Positions 1 through 9,444 of a DNA stretch of 64,000 bases are shown one piece after another; within the stretch, counting starts at the first letter, position 1, and each line of letters starts with the position of its first letter. A model generated the notes under the pieces. The model did no database searches. It saw only the letters and a program-made list of their open reading frames with translations, and was not told where the DNA came from. Origin of the DNA: Antrodiella citrinella. Lineage: Eukaryota > Basidiomycota > Agaricomycetes > Polyporales > Steccherinaceae. The stretch covers positions 434,001 to 498,000 of the forward strand of contig SGPM01000001.1 in assembly GCA_004802725.1 (NCBI GenBank), in the 5' to 3' direction. The position numbers and the translations under genes are program-made.

Positions 1-1173
1 CTGGTACGTTGGGCGAATCACGCATCTTGCGAATGCGATGCATGAGGGACTTTGTACGCTTGGGTGCGCCAGGCGAAGCTGGCATGGTGGGAGAAGGAGG
101 GCTGCTTTCAATGTCATCCTCTGGTGCGAACACCGGCTGAGGAGGTGGCAAATTGGGACGTCTGGCTTGTTGACGGCGAGTAGGAGAAGGTTGAGCCTCG
201 TCCAAATACTCGCGATACTTCTCGCGAGGGTCTTTGTCCCGGGGTTTCCGAGACGCACCGCTGCCAGCAGCAGCGTTCCGAGACGCCCCATTGAACTCGC
301 CGCTAGTTCGCGGATTGTATCCTCCGCCTGCAGAGAAATCTTCGTACGGTTCAGGCTCGTGTGTCCCCCACGCTTCGGCGATAGCATCGTGCTTCTTCTT
401 GGGAGCTTCGTACGGCGCATAAACGCCAGGAGATGAAGGGTACGGGGAAGCGTAAGAGCTCGGTGGAATTTCCCTAGCCGCTGCGAAAGCAGTCTTGTCC
501 TCTTCCGGGGCGCCGCTCCAGGCATACATGGGGGCTTTGGTCCGGTGGCGGTTACGAGAAGGGGCGCACGCATCGAATGGGCCATCGTGGTGGAACACTG
601 CAAGCAAACAACATGAGTGATCTGAGACAGCACGAGTGAGGATGGCAATACGCACTGGGTCCGACACCGGAAAAATCGAGTCTATCGATCACATCGGCGT
701 GCGATGAGCCCTTCTTGGCTGCAGTACGGCGAGACTTGCCCTTGTCCTTCTCAGGAGGAATGGGGGCGGAGTCTTGTGACGCAGACCGGCGGGGAGTAGG
801 AGCGACGGGCTTGGAGGTGGATTGACTGGATGATGTTGAAAATGAGTCGTTATCACATCAAAAGCAAACCAAGTGACATACGGAGGAAGCGCCGTGTTGC
901 TTCTGGCGACGCGATTGCGAGGGGGACTCTGTGGGTCGACACGACGGATGGTGACGACCTCTCTGACAGCGTCTGCAACGTTGTCGGCGTTGGCCATCCT
1001 GGTGGACTTGGGAGGGACCTTGGGTGGAGGGCAGTTGTACGAGCGGTTGTCTGTTGCTGAGGCGGGGCGTTCCTGGTGAGAGTGGGCACGCCGTAAGACG
1101 AGTAGGAGATGGCAGGAGGGTCAGAGAAGGGATCTGAGGGCTGTTGGCGACGGTGCTGTTTTGAGAGAGCCAT
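1..1173 (-). CDS. pal1: Pal1 family cell morphology / endocytic protein, C-terminus beyond window
   Basis: The Pal1 domain is read directly in the exon from the window start to about 600: VFHHDGPFDACAPSRNR, then KAPMYAW, then a basic tail ending in KRTKSLMHRIRKMRD. In yeasts Pal1 proteins act at the cortex in early endocytic coats and in cell shape. The start is the ATG at 1173 (MALSKQHRRQQPSDPFSD). Two introns fit: one after NTALPP (about 830-890) and one after FSGVGP, ending just before FHHDGPFDA (about 600-660). The protein is rich in Pro, Ser and Arg, as usual for this family. The reading frame changes near 1064-1067 between APPQQQ and NRSYNCPPPKVPPKSTRM with no acceptable intron, which points to a missing base in a C run (G on the plus strand). 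The family call is firm; the first 60 residues are uncertain. Confidence 0.85.
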
Positions 1174-1484
1174 GGATTTGCCGGAACTACGGGGTAGATG
1201 AGGGGAAGGCTGGTTGGCCAGGTTGAGACAGGTTGATCGGCTGTGAGGAACTCCCACGCCAAGCTTGTGATGTGGATAATGGGGATGATTTGCAAAGAAA
1301 GCAACTGAAAAGAGAAACCAAGACCTGCTTTTCTAAAAAGACAGAGGGAGTGGAAGCGACTGAGGAGGCGATGGGGGTAAAGGAAGAGGAGTGGGAGGGA
1401 GGGTCGCACCCATCCCTGCTGACTCATCACTCTCTCCCACGCGGCACCGGCCCTTGGCTCNCTCGACTACTCTACATTCTACAA
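1174..1484. other. Intergenic: pal1 5' region and MetE-like 3' region
   Basis: About 310 bp between two minus-strand genes. It should hold the pal1 promoter and the terminator of the MetE-like gene. One undetermined base is at 1461. I see no clear TATA box or repeat. Long plus-strand reading frames crossing here are antisense to the flanking genes and look non-coding. Confidence 0.5.
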
Positions 1485-3280
1485 CTACTCCCAGATCTCC
1501 CCTGCAACACGGCACAACAACTCCAGCTTCTTCACCTCGTCCTGGTCGCAAACAAATCATGTCAGCCACCACCTACTACTCCCGAGACAGCTCGTACCTC
1601 CTCGCTGATCGGATTCCCCTCTACCGTCGACGCAAACCCACATTGCGGACTGATGCTCACCCTACACGCGCATCAGCCTCCGGTCCCCCAGGGCAATCGC
1701 ACTCACTGTTTCAACGCATCTGCACGCGATCGCTTGGGGGGTCCCCTCCATGATCACTCCGATAGCCTCTTCCACACGAACCTTGATATCACTCGCCTCC
1801 TCCAGCTACCGCACGCCGCATTTAGCCAAATCCAGTGGAACCACAACACACACGTACCACGCCGTGCTTCGTCGTCACCAATCCAAGCACAGCCACCTTT
1901 ACAAGAGGAAGATGGCTCAGAGGTTTGAAATCCCCTGCACGGTCCGTGTCGTATTCGAGCTGATCATGACCAAACGCAAACGGTCAGCGGAAGACCACAT
2001 CGGTCGTCATCGCACTCACGTAGTAACAATCCACGTCCAGGTCGACGAACAATTTCTTGGCAACCCGTTCGTATCCCCCTTCGCAATAGTGGATTCCCTG
2101 ACGTCATGTAAATGAAAAGGTCGTGTGCCATACATACTCGATCACATACCTTGTAGTTGCCCCTACACATGTGCACCGCAATGAGCAGATCGTCGGGACG
2201 TCCTTTCGTGACGCCATTGTAAACGCCAATGTACTTGTCTATGAGTGCCTCAGCATCCACTCCTGCTTTTGCCAAACCGTCCTGCATGGACTGCGCGCAA
2301 AAGAAGCAAAACCCTGGGTCATCGAACTGCACGTTTCGACAGCCGAGGGCATAAAGCTCATCAATCTCCTCGCGATAGGCTTGTATGAGGTCATCGAAGT
2401 ACTCTTCTGTCGAGATTATATAATGATATCGCGCACAGCTATATAATCTAACAGACATACCGTCATTCGCGTAGACTGCTGGATCGTACGTGTGTTCGGA
2501 CCCATGTCGAAGATGTAACCAGATCGGCGAGACGATCGTCACTTTCAAGTTCTTGACTTCCTGAAATCAATGTTAGACTGTGAGGGGTCTGCATTGTGGA
2601 CACATCATTACCTCAGGCTTTACCAAACTTTTCAGGAACTTGAAGTCCTCGGTGTGAACACCCTTCGTCCGCTTGATCTTGCTCTACTCATCGAGTCAAA
2701 AGCGAGCCACTTCGCGGAACAGCAGTCGCGCTCACAGTTGTATACACAGACGGCACCTCTTTCAGCCCCGCCGCGTAGTAGAAGGCCACATAGGGCAGCC
2801 AGGCCTAGACAAAAACGCATCAGTGAATCGTGAATCATATCACAGGACTAGCGTGCTGCGGAACCTTGTGATACTCCAGAGGAGCTGCATCGTGAAAGCA
2901 AAACAGCTATGAGAGTTTGCATGAAATATAGCCAGAGAAACACGACGTACTGTTTGGCACGAACGTCATGCCTCCCAGGTTTTCGAACATCCCCTCGAAA
3001 TAGAAGGTCCTGTAACTCTCATCAGAATCAAGCAAACAAGCTCAGATTGTGATAACACTTGCCTTCTCAGCTCTCCGTCCGTGATCGTACGAATACCATT
3101 GTCTTGCTGCAGCTTCACGATAGTGGCGATCGCAGCATCTTCAGCAGCCTTGAACTCCTCCTTAGTGCATTGCTGGTTCTCATATTGGGAGCGTTTCTCC
3201 AGCAACGCCTTGGGACGGAGAAGGGAGCCTACATGCTCTGCGTGGAAAGGAGGTTTAGTGCGAAGTTGGGAGGACGCCAT
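1485..3280 (-). CDS. MetE C-terminal-domain-like methyltransferase (cobalamin-independent methionine synthase type)
   Basis: Starts with MASSQLRTKPPFHAEHVGSLLRP, the usual start of short (about 370-400 aa) UROD/MetE-like proteins that lack the N-terminal half of true MetE. Family marks follow in order: ITDGELRR, FYFEGMFENLGG, TVVSPIWLHL-like, QFDDPGFCFF, AVHMCRGN and SPQCGFAS. The Cys of HMCRGN and of SPQCGF and the His before the first match the family's zinc-thiolate site for homocysteine. Likely role: methyl transfer from a folate or another small donor to a thiol; the exact substrate is unknown. About ten exons fit. The intron after ELRR (3010-3062) has a GC donor (GCAAGT) and a normal TTACAG acceptor. 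Near the C-terminus the frame breaks at a run of six G at 1736-1741; five would keep RVEEAIGVIMEGT in frame with ADALKQVSISPQCGF. Stop TAG is at 1485-1487. Confidence 0.82.
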
Positions 3281-4538
3281 AGTGTGATGGTCTCAACCAC
3301 GATATCGATGCTAGCCAGGTTTAAATATCGGCTACTCAGTCGGTTAGACACAATCCTTGGCCACGCGCCCGATGCCGACAAGGGGTGTCAACTGGTTTAA
3401 GGAATCTTCTAGCCTGCGCTGCCTGAGAGCTCAAGCCTCTGTGCCGAAAACCGCGCGGGACTTTGGTGTGGCCACGGTCCATGGGGACACGGGCGACAAC
3501 GTTCCAATCCAGCTATCCAGACGTGCGTAAACTTGTCATGAGGAAGTGGCTATCGTGAGGATCTGTTCAGCAAAAGCAGTCATGAGAACTTACTGCATCT
3601 TCTGACCGAGTTTTTAGAACGGTTCATCCTGAGGATAACGGTATAGAAGTCGAGTATATATTGAGACAGTTCGGGAACAAACACGGTGGCGGACACGAAA
3701 ACAGCATCGATCTGATGGACTAACGTTGGTGGAGAATCGTGCAGCAAGCGTCACGCCACTGTCAAACAGTGTGCAAACTCCGTATGCAGAGATCATCCGA
3801 CTGTAAACATGCGGGTTAGTTAACGTCTCGCTCCCGCACAAAGTAGGGAACGTACGACTCGGACACCAGTGGCAGTGCACAATAGTGTTGCCATGACATA
3901 CTAATGGGGGTAGCAGCTACACGCCTCATTCAACTTACTCCGTACAAGCTTGGACTTGGAATTGAATTTGCAGTGCGGCCCGTGCGGTGCAGCGCTAGCT
4001 GCCCTGCTGCAAAAGGAGCGCCTCAATCCGTACCCCACTACCGCATACTGTACTCGATATTTTCCCAGTGATATCGCCGCTTTGAAAATCACGTACGCAG
4101 AATTCGTTATCTTAAGTGACAATCGATATTTTCCCGGTGATATCGAGTATGTGGTGGGGTGCGGATTCACAAGTCTGGGTACGAGACGAGGGGCGCCCAT
4201 GATCAGTACGAGATTTGGCGCTTGAGCTTTCAGACTCCGTCCGAACCCATCGGTGAGGAGGCGTCTGGTAACGACCACAAAGGTGAACCCTCCGTCAAAA
4301 CAACCCCCCCCTCAAGGTCAGTCTGTCTCTATGTACTCTGACACCTCTGCCAATCGTCTCCATGGAATGCGTTTGTACGGTCTATGTGGTTGAATGGAGA
4401 AATTTGGATGGAGGAAGAGCTGGATCGACGGGTTGACTTGTGGATGAGGCGATTGGACGTATTGGCAGAGCGATCGTTGCATCGACTGCGAAATTTTGTC
4501 TGCTAACTTGATCCTTACTCTCATCTGCAGACTTCGAC
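3281..4538. other. 1.26-kb intergenic region upstream of the eL13 gene
   Basis: Shared upstream space of the MetE-like gene (minus) and the eL13 gene (plus). No reading frame resembles a protein; the 91-codon frame at 3950-4225 is low complexity created by the foldback repeat. The only clear structure is that repeat at 4025-4167. A CT-rich stretch and CTCATCTGCAG just before 4539 are typical of a ribosomal-protein leader and might be the end of a 5'UTR intron. Confidence 0.5.
4025..4167. repeat. Foldback (MITE-like) element with an internal 22-bp repeat
   Basis: The outer ends are inverted copies: AATCCGTACCCCACTAC at 4025 against AATCCGCACCCCACCAC read from 4167 on the other strand. The similarity continues inward through ATACT and CGATAT. 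Inside, CGATATTTTCCC(A/G)GTGATATCG occurs twice in direct orientation at 4055-4076 and 4124-4145, and each copy has CGATAT/ATATCG ends. No transposase and no clear target-site duplication are visible. It may be a small non-autonomous element or a structured regulatory site of the neighbouring ribosomal gene. Confidence 0.55.
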
Positions 4539-5342
4539 ATGGGTTTCGGTCACAACAACGGTGTGTATCTTGCTGCTCGTTCCACGCAACATAGACTCAT
4601 AATAGCTATTTCTTCAGTTCTCCACCAGAACCATTTCCGCAAGGACTGGCAACTCCGGGTTCGCACCTGGTTCGACCAGCCCGGCCGCAAGCTCCGCCGC
4701 CGTCAGGCCCGCAAGACCAAGGCTGCCGTTCTTGGTGTTCGCCCTCTCAACCTCCTCCGCCCTGCCGTCCGCGCGCAAACCGTCAAATACAATAGGAAAG
4801 TCCGTGAGGGTCGTGGATTCACCCTGGCTGAGCTCAAGGAAGCTGGCATCGGAAAGAAGGAGGCGGGGGGTGTCGGTATCGTCGTTGACCACCGAAGGAG
4901 AAACCTGAGCGAGGAGGGCAAGGCCGTCAACGTTGAACGTCTCAAAGCCTACAAGGCTCGCCTGATTGTCTTCCCCCGCGACGCCAAGAAGCCTAAGAAG
5001 GGCGACTCCACCGTGAGTTGCAACGTCTCGGTTTTTCTGTGCATGTTCTGACGCATCACGTCTAGGGTGACGACCTCACCGCTGAGACCTCCCGCATCGG
5101 TGTCCCCGTTGTCGACACCTACGTTCACGAGGCACCACGGAAAATTACCAGCGAAGAGCACGAGTTCTCTGCATTCCGCACCCATCGTAACGAGCGTGCT
5201 ACTGCCCGCCACGACGGCAAGCGCAGGGTTCGGGAAGCCAAGGTTCGTCTTTTTTATTTGTCGAGAGGTACGATTACTCACGATTCTTCCCCTTTTTTCG
5301 TGAGTATAGAAGGCCGAGGAGGAGGCTGCCAAGAAGAAGTAG
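4539..5342 (+). CDS. rpl13: 60S ribosomal protein eL13 (L13)
   Basis: Large-subunit ribosomal protein. Four exons (4539-4560, 4618-5012, 5066-5242, 5310-5342) join in frame to 208 aa, the normal length for the family. The protein begins MGFGHNNVLHQNHFRKDW and continues with WFDQPGRKLRRRQAR, RPAVRAQTVKYNRKVREGRGF, LKEAGIGK and DHRRRNLSEEG, all typical eL13 stretches; it ends in a Lys/Ala-rich tail (AKKAEEEAAKKK). The first intron comes after only seven codons, as is common for fungal ribosomal-protein genes. All introns are GT-AG. The gene converges on the desaturase gene 229 bp downstream. Confidence 0.97.
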
Positions 5343-5571
5343 ATCTGTATCCATCCTCTTATTGTTCTCTACCTTCTTTTCATATGCTCTTCACGCCCCA
5401 CCATGTACACAAAATTCTGGGTTACCGGACCACTCACTGCATGCCACATATGACTATGAGCACTACAGTGCCTTTTCACCCTGCGCAAATATTGAGTCAC
5501 AAAGAATCGTAAGCAGTGGCAAACAGGTATACAACTTGTATGGTGAAAGTCTGTGAAAGGGTTGTACACTT

Positions 5572-7384
5572 TTAAGATGTCTTTTCGTGAATTGCCTCCC
5601 GAATATTGGCATCCGCCACCATACCCACAATTCTGGCCTGGTCTGCCACACCTTTCAACACGCTCCGCACATCGCCATTACCCTCTACGAATCCAAACTC
5701 CGCGTACTCCAGGCCCTGTTCCTTGGCGAATTCCTTGACGATCAGACTGGCCTCGCGGAGATTGTGGCGGGGCAGCCTCGGGAACAAGTGGTGTGTGACT
5801 TGGAGGTGCAATCCGCCGTGGATGAACTCGATCGACGGAGAGCATATCACGTCGACTGTGGTGCGCAGTTGACGAGCTGCAAAGGACTCGACTGGGCCCA
5901 GGTCTGCGGTCGAGCGCGAGAAATGGGAGAGCACGATCTGACGAAATGGTCAGATTATACTCAAGCTTACTTGTGGTGACGACTAGAACTTACCTGGACA
6001 TGCAGGGGACTCGGTACGATGTTACTGACGAGCAGGTACACCAATGCAGTCTTCCAGTTGCCACAGCCTCTGAGCACTGCACCGTACCAGGTGTAGAACA
6101 GACACAACGCGACAATCTCGGTCCACCACCACCACCTTCCGCCGATAGCTTTCTTCGGCGCGAACGCGTTCTTCGCTAAGAAACTGTAGGATAACGCGTA
6201 GAGATTGAACCGAGCGAGCGACATGACAATGTAGAAGGTGTAGTGTTGGATGGGTATGGTGTATTTGGCGACGGCGTCGAAGGGCATAATACGTTTGTAG
6301 TACGATGACCACAGGTTCGTCAGGAAGGCGGGTGAGATGGCGAAGAAGGGGAGGTGTTGGATATCGGGGTCGCTGGAACACACCGTCAGCATCTGTATCG
6401 TTTGCATACATTCCTAATGTACTCACTGGGATGGGTGGTTCGTGACGACTTTGATCGCGCAATTCAGCCGATTGATGTAATTTCAAAGGATATAGAGACT
6501 TACGATGATGCGTGTTGTGGTTCTGAATGGCATATGCTCACGTTAGACAACTATTGAATGGTGTTCAATAGAATGGCACTCACATCAACCCACCAGTTTA
6601 TGCTGAGTCCTCCGATAAAGTCGGCAATGAACGTCCCTAACAGTCGATCGATGACCCAGTTGTGGGTCACACCATTATGTCCGAGATCATGGGCGGTGAA
6701 GGTTATTTGATGCCAGAGGAGACCCAGAGAGAACGCGCTGATAATGAACCAGTTGTGGTAGTACGCGTATGCCGACACCGCAATAAAGAGGAGATAGCGA
6801 GCTATCTCTGGCCCGTAGCCAGTCAAATAACGCGTCTTGTAGAACCCTGCCGCTGTGATTCGCTTGTGGAGTTCCTTGTAAGCGATGGAATGCTGAGTCT
6901 GGGTTTTGAGGGATAGCGAACACGGGTTGGGGCGCAGCGTATCGAGAGTGGGTGCGGAAAGTGCAGGCTGTTCCTCCCTCTTGATCAAGAGAATTTGACT
7001 GCCGGGAGAGACTTCCGTATCCTGCGAGGACCTGACTGCCTCTGCCTCGTTGTACCATCCTTTGCTACCGTCCGTACCTATCTTCCTCACCCATCCACTC
7101 ATGATCGGAGGAACAAACGGCTCCCATCCATCCTGCCCCACCTCTACCGTGCCAATAACATATTGAGCGATTCTCTTGATCGTCGCGTCCGTATGAAAGG
7201 CCTCAATCTCATCCGAAGCGTCACGTCCGACGAAGTGCAAAATCGCGAGAGGACCGCCAGGATGTGAAGTAAGCCATGACGGCGGGATACGAAGGACCTT
7301 GTTGCGGATGAGGACGATGCTCTCGCCTGCGAGAATACGCGCCGCAATTTGCTCGCGTGTAAATATTGGAGCTGGAAGGCCCAT
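5572..7384 (-). CDS. Delta-8 sphingolipid (cytochrome b5-fused) fatty acid desaturase
   Basis: An N-terminal cytochrome b5 domain (heme motif HPGG within SHPGGPLAILHFVGRDASDE) is fused to a membrane fatty acid desaturase. Histidine boxes in order: HDLGHNG; NHNTHH rebuilt across an intron; then DPDIQHLPFF; and the third box QVTHHLFPRLPRHN, whose Gln in place of the first His marks front-end and sphingolipid desaturases. The DPDIQHLPFF segment is typical of fungal delta-8 sphingolipid desaturases, which put the 8-double bond in glucosylceramide long-chain bases in the ER. Several hydrophobic segments lie between the boxes. The start chosen is ATG at 7384 (MGLPAPIFTREQIAARI), directly before the b5 domain; further in-frame Met codons upstream are less likely. 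Stop TAA is at 5572-5574. All histidines needed for the di-iron site are present. Confidence 0.9.
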
Positions 7385-7547
7385 TCTGAGCTTGAGCGCA
7401 AGGGACAGAGTCACAGAGGATATGAGAGCGAGAGGGGACGTGAACAACAGACTAGCGCTTATGATTGCCATATCTGGTATACCAGTCGCGTTCAACTTCA
7501 ACTTCCACTCCATTTCTTTCTCTACATCTACCGCTGGACGGTTCACA
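7385..7547. promoter_or_regulatory. Divergent promoter, desaturase / orphan 507-aa gene
   Basis: Only 163 bp separate the two start codons, so both genes must share this promoter. No strong TATA box or known operator stands out. Confidence 0.5.
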
Positions 7548-9133
7548 ATGGTCAAGATTCTGAAGCCACGACAGCCGACCAGACGAGAACTGAGGAAGCT
7601 CGAACGTCCCCTGCCTTCCCCTGCAGCATCCGTCACAGTCGTCCGTCCTTCAACGAGTCAAGTCCAGGCTTCCGGGTCTCATGGATCAATCATATCCTCG
7701 TCCAGCTCGGGCTGTCTCAGACCAAAGAAGGGACGCACTCGTAAGATTAACACGAAACCACGTCTCCTACCACGAGCCAGGAAACGAGGTGGTAGGCACA
7801 AACCCATCGTAGTTGACGGTTCCGAATCTCCCGCGGAGCATGACAACAACAGCGACGTTGAGAATCAAATGCCAGCATCTCAGAGGTGAGCGTGGTCTTC
7901 TTCAGTTGATATTTTCCGACGTATACTACCCGTGTCTCTCGCCTTAGTACCGAAAGCGAAACCTCTTTGGCAGTCAATAGGTACAAGCATCGTGTACGGT
8001 CCTCGATGAGCAAGCTGCGAGAAGAGAATCGACGTCTTCGCGACCTGAAAATGCGGGAGCTCCTTGGAGAGACCTCTAATGCGTCCTTGTCAGATTCGGC
8101 CGGTTCTATCTCCCTCCTTTCCGATAAGAAGCAAGCCGTTCCAGTGGATCTCACCACTACTGAAGATCTAGCCCGACCCAAATCGCCCAAGACACGCGTC
8201 TCAGCGGGTCGTCTTTTCACAGAACTCTTACCCGGCCCAGCACTTTCAGTAAACGAAGACGACCCATTTGTTGTTCGGAAGGACCCGTCGCCCGTGCTTC
8301 AACCTTCCCGAATCATAAATCAGACTCCTCAGCCTCAACTCGTTCCAGAGCCGTCCTATACAACGGAGTCTCCAGGCGCGAGGAGTCTACCCGCGTCTCG
8401 CGAGTTGCCACCTCCTCCGAAACCATGCTGTGCGAAGCAGGACCCGAACAAGAAGAACTTCAAGCCACCCTCGCATTCATTTGCTTTTGACCGCTTGCGA
8501 ACTCCTGCACATGGCACTCGTCGCGCGACCCACCGTTCCAAAAGACCGCAGGCAATCACTCCTCCTCAGGTTCATGCCCCAGGTTCTGAAGACTTCCCCG
8601 CTTCTGAATCTTCGCTCTTGCGTCTTGGAATGACAGCCCTGTGCAGTATGAAAGCTGCAAGACCCGGAGAGACTATCGGACCTATCTTGGCGTCTTCCTC
8701 TAGTGGGTCCTTGACGGAGGCCATGATGAAGTACGGGACCCGGTCTCTCAACACTCCAAAATTCGCAGGACGACCGACGTATGATAACGGGCGCATCATA
8801 AAAGCTACAGCTGGTCCGTTCAGCGTGTCGTCGTCGACACAAGTGACAAGTCCGACGTCTGCGGCATGTTCTGAGTGGTTTCGACGTGGTCGCTACTCGC
8901 ATACGCCAAAGTGGGACTTGAAAGCGCGGCAAGAGATCTACGAGCTTCGAGTTGGATGTGATACGGCTGCTGAAGAAAGCTATAGACATGGTCACGAGAG
9001 CTCGGATATATCAGTGATTGGGGGAAAGCGATCGAGATTGTCGCGGGTGATGCTCTCGCTCGTGAGAGCTGTGGTGACTGTGTTTCTTAGCCCCTGGCGA
9101 CTGATGCTTGGTTTCTTTGGATATGAAAGTTGA
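7548..9133 (+). CDS. Unrecognised 507-aa basic, low-complexity protein with hydrophobic C-terminus
   Basis: Two exons (7548-7885 and 7948-9133) join in frame to 507 aa. I do not recognise a family. Residues 1-110 are strongly basic (RRELRKLERP, PRARKRGGRHK). After the intron there is a charged helical, possibly coiled-coil stretch (SKLREENRRLRDLKMRELL), then long Ser/Pro-rich segments likely to be disordered. Near residues 440-450 there is a more ordered piece (YSHTPKWDLKARQEIYELR). The last 30 residues are hydrophobic with spaced Arg (VMLSLVRAVVTVFLSPWRLMLGFFG), which could be an amphipathic or tail membrane anchor. Codon use and the clean intron support a real gene. Function unknown; a nuclear-envelope or ER-anchored scaffold is only a guess. 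Confidence 0.75.
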
Positions 9134-9444
9134 GGTTTGTATGTTATACTGTGTCTTTGAAGGCGATGGACTCGATTTGTACGGTTTGTTTTTGTAGGAA
9201 TGTGAAATTGTGTACCTTTGTGATACGCGCGCCCAATGTGTGATATGCTATATCTGAAAATGATCTCCCTTCATCACTCCCGACTCTGGCACTGGCAGCT
9301 GGACAGTCTTTCTTTACCCAACAGTTCACCATTCGTGCCAATCCGTTCTTTCTCTTCGTCGTCGTCGCCGCCGCCGTTCGCTACAGCCTGCACTCTCCTT
9401 CCTACCCTATACCCTCGGATTCGCGTCCACCAGCTTTGAAAGCT
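9134..9444. other. Intergenic, promoter of the membrane-protein gene
   Basis: About 310 bp between two plus-strand genes. A TCG/CCG trinucleotide-rich stretch lies at about 9354-9380, roughly 70-90 bp before the next ATG. Nothing else is evident. Confidence 0.45.

Noticed and set aside
1233..1928. 231-codon plus-strand frame
   Set aside because: It lies antisense to the MetE-like gene and across its terminator, includes an N and shows no protein-like pattern.
3950..4225. 91-codon frame with a repeated RYFP-DI motif
   Set aside because: The repeated motif is the translation of the foldback's internal DNA repeat; no start context or homology supports a gene.
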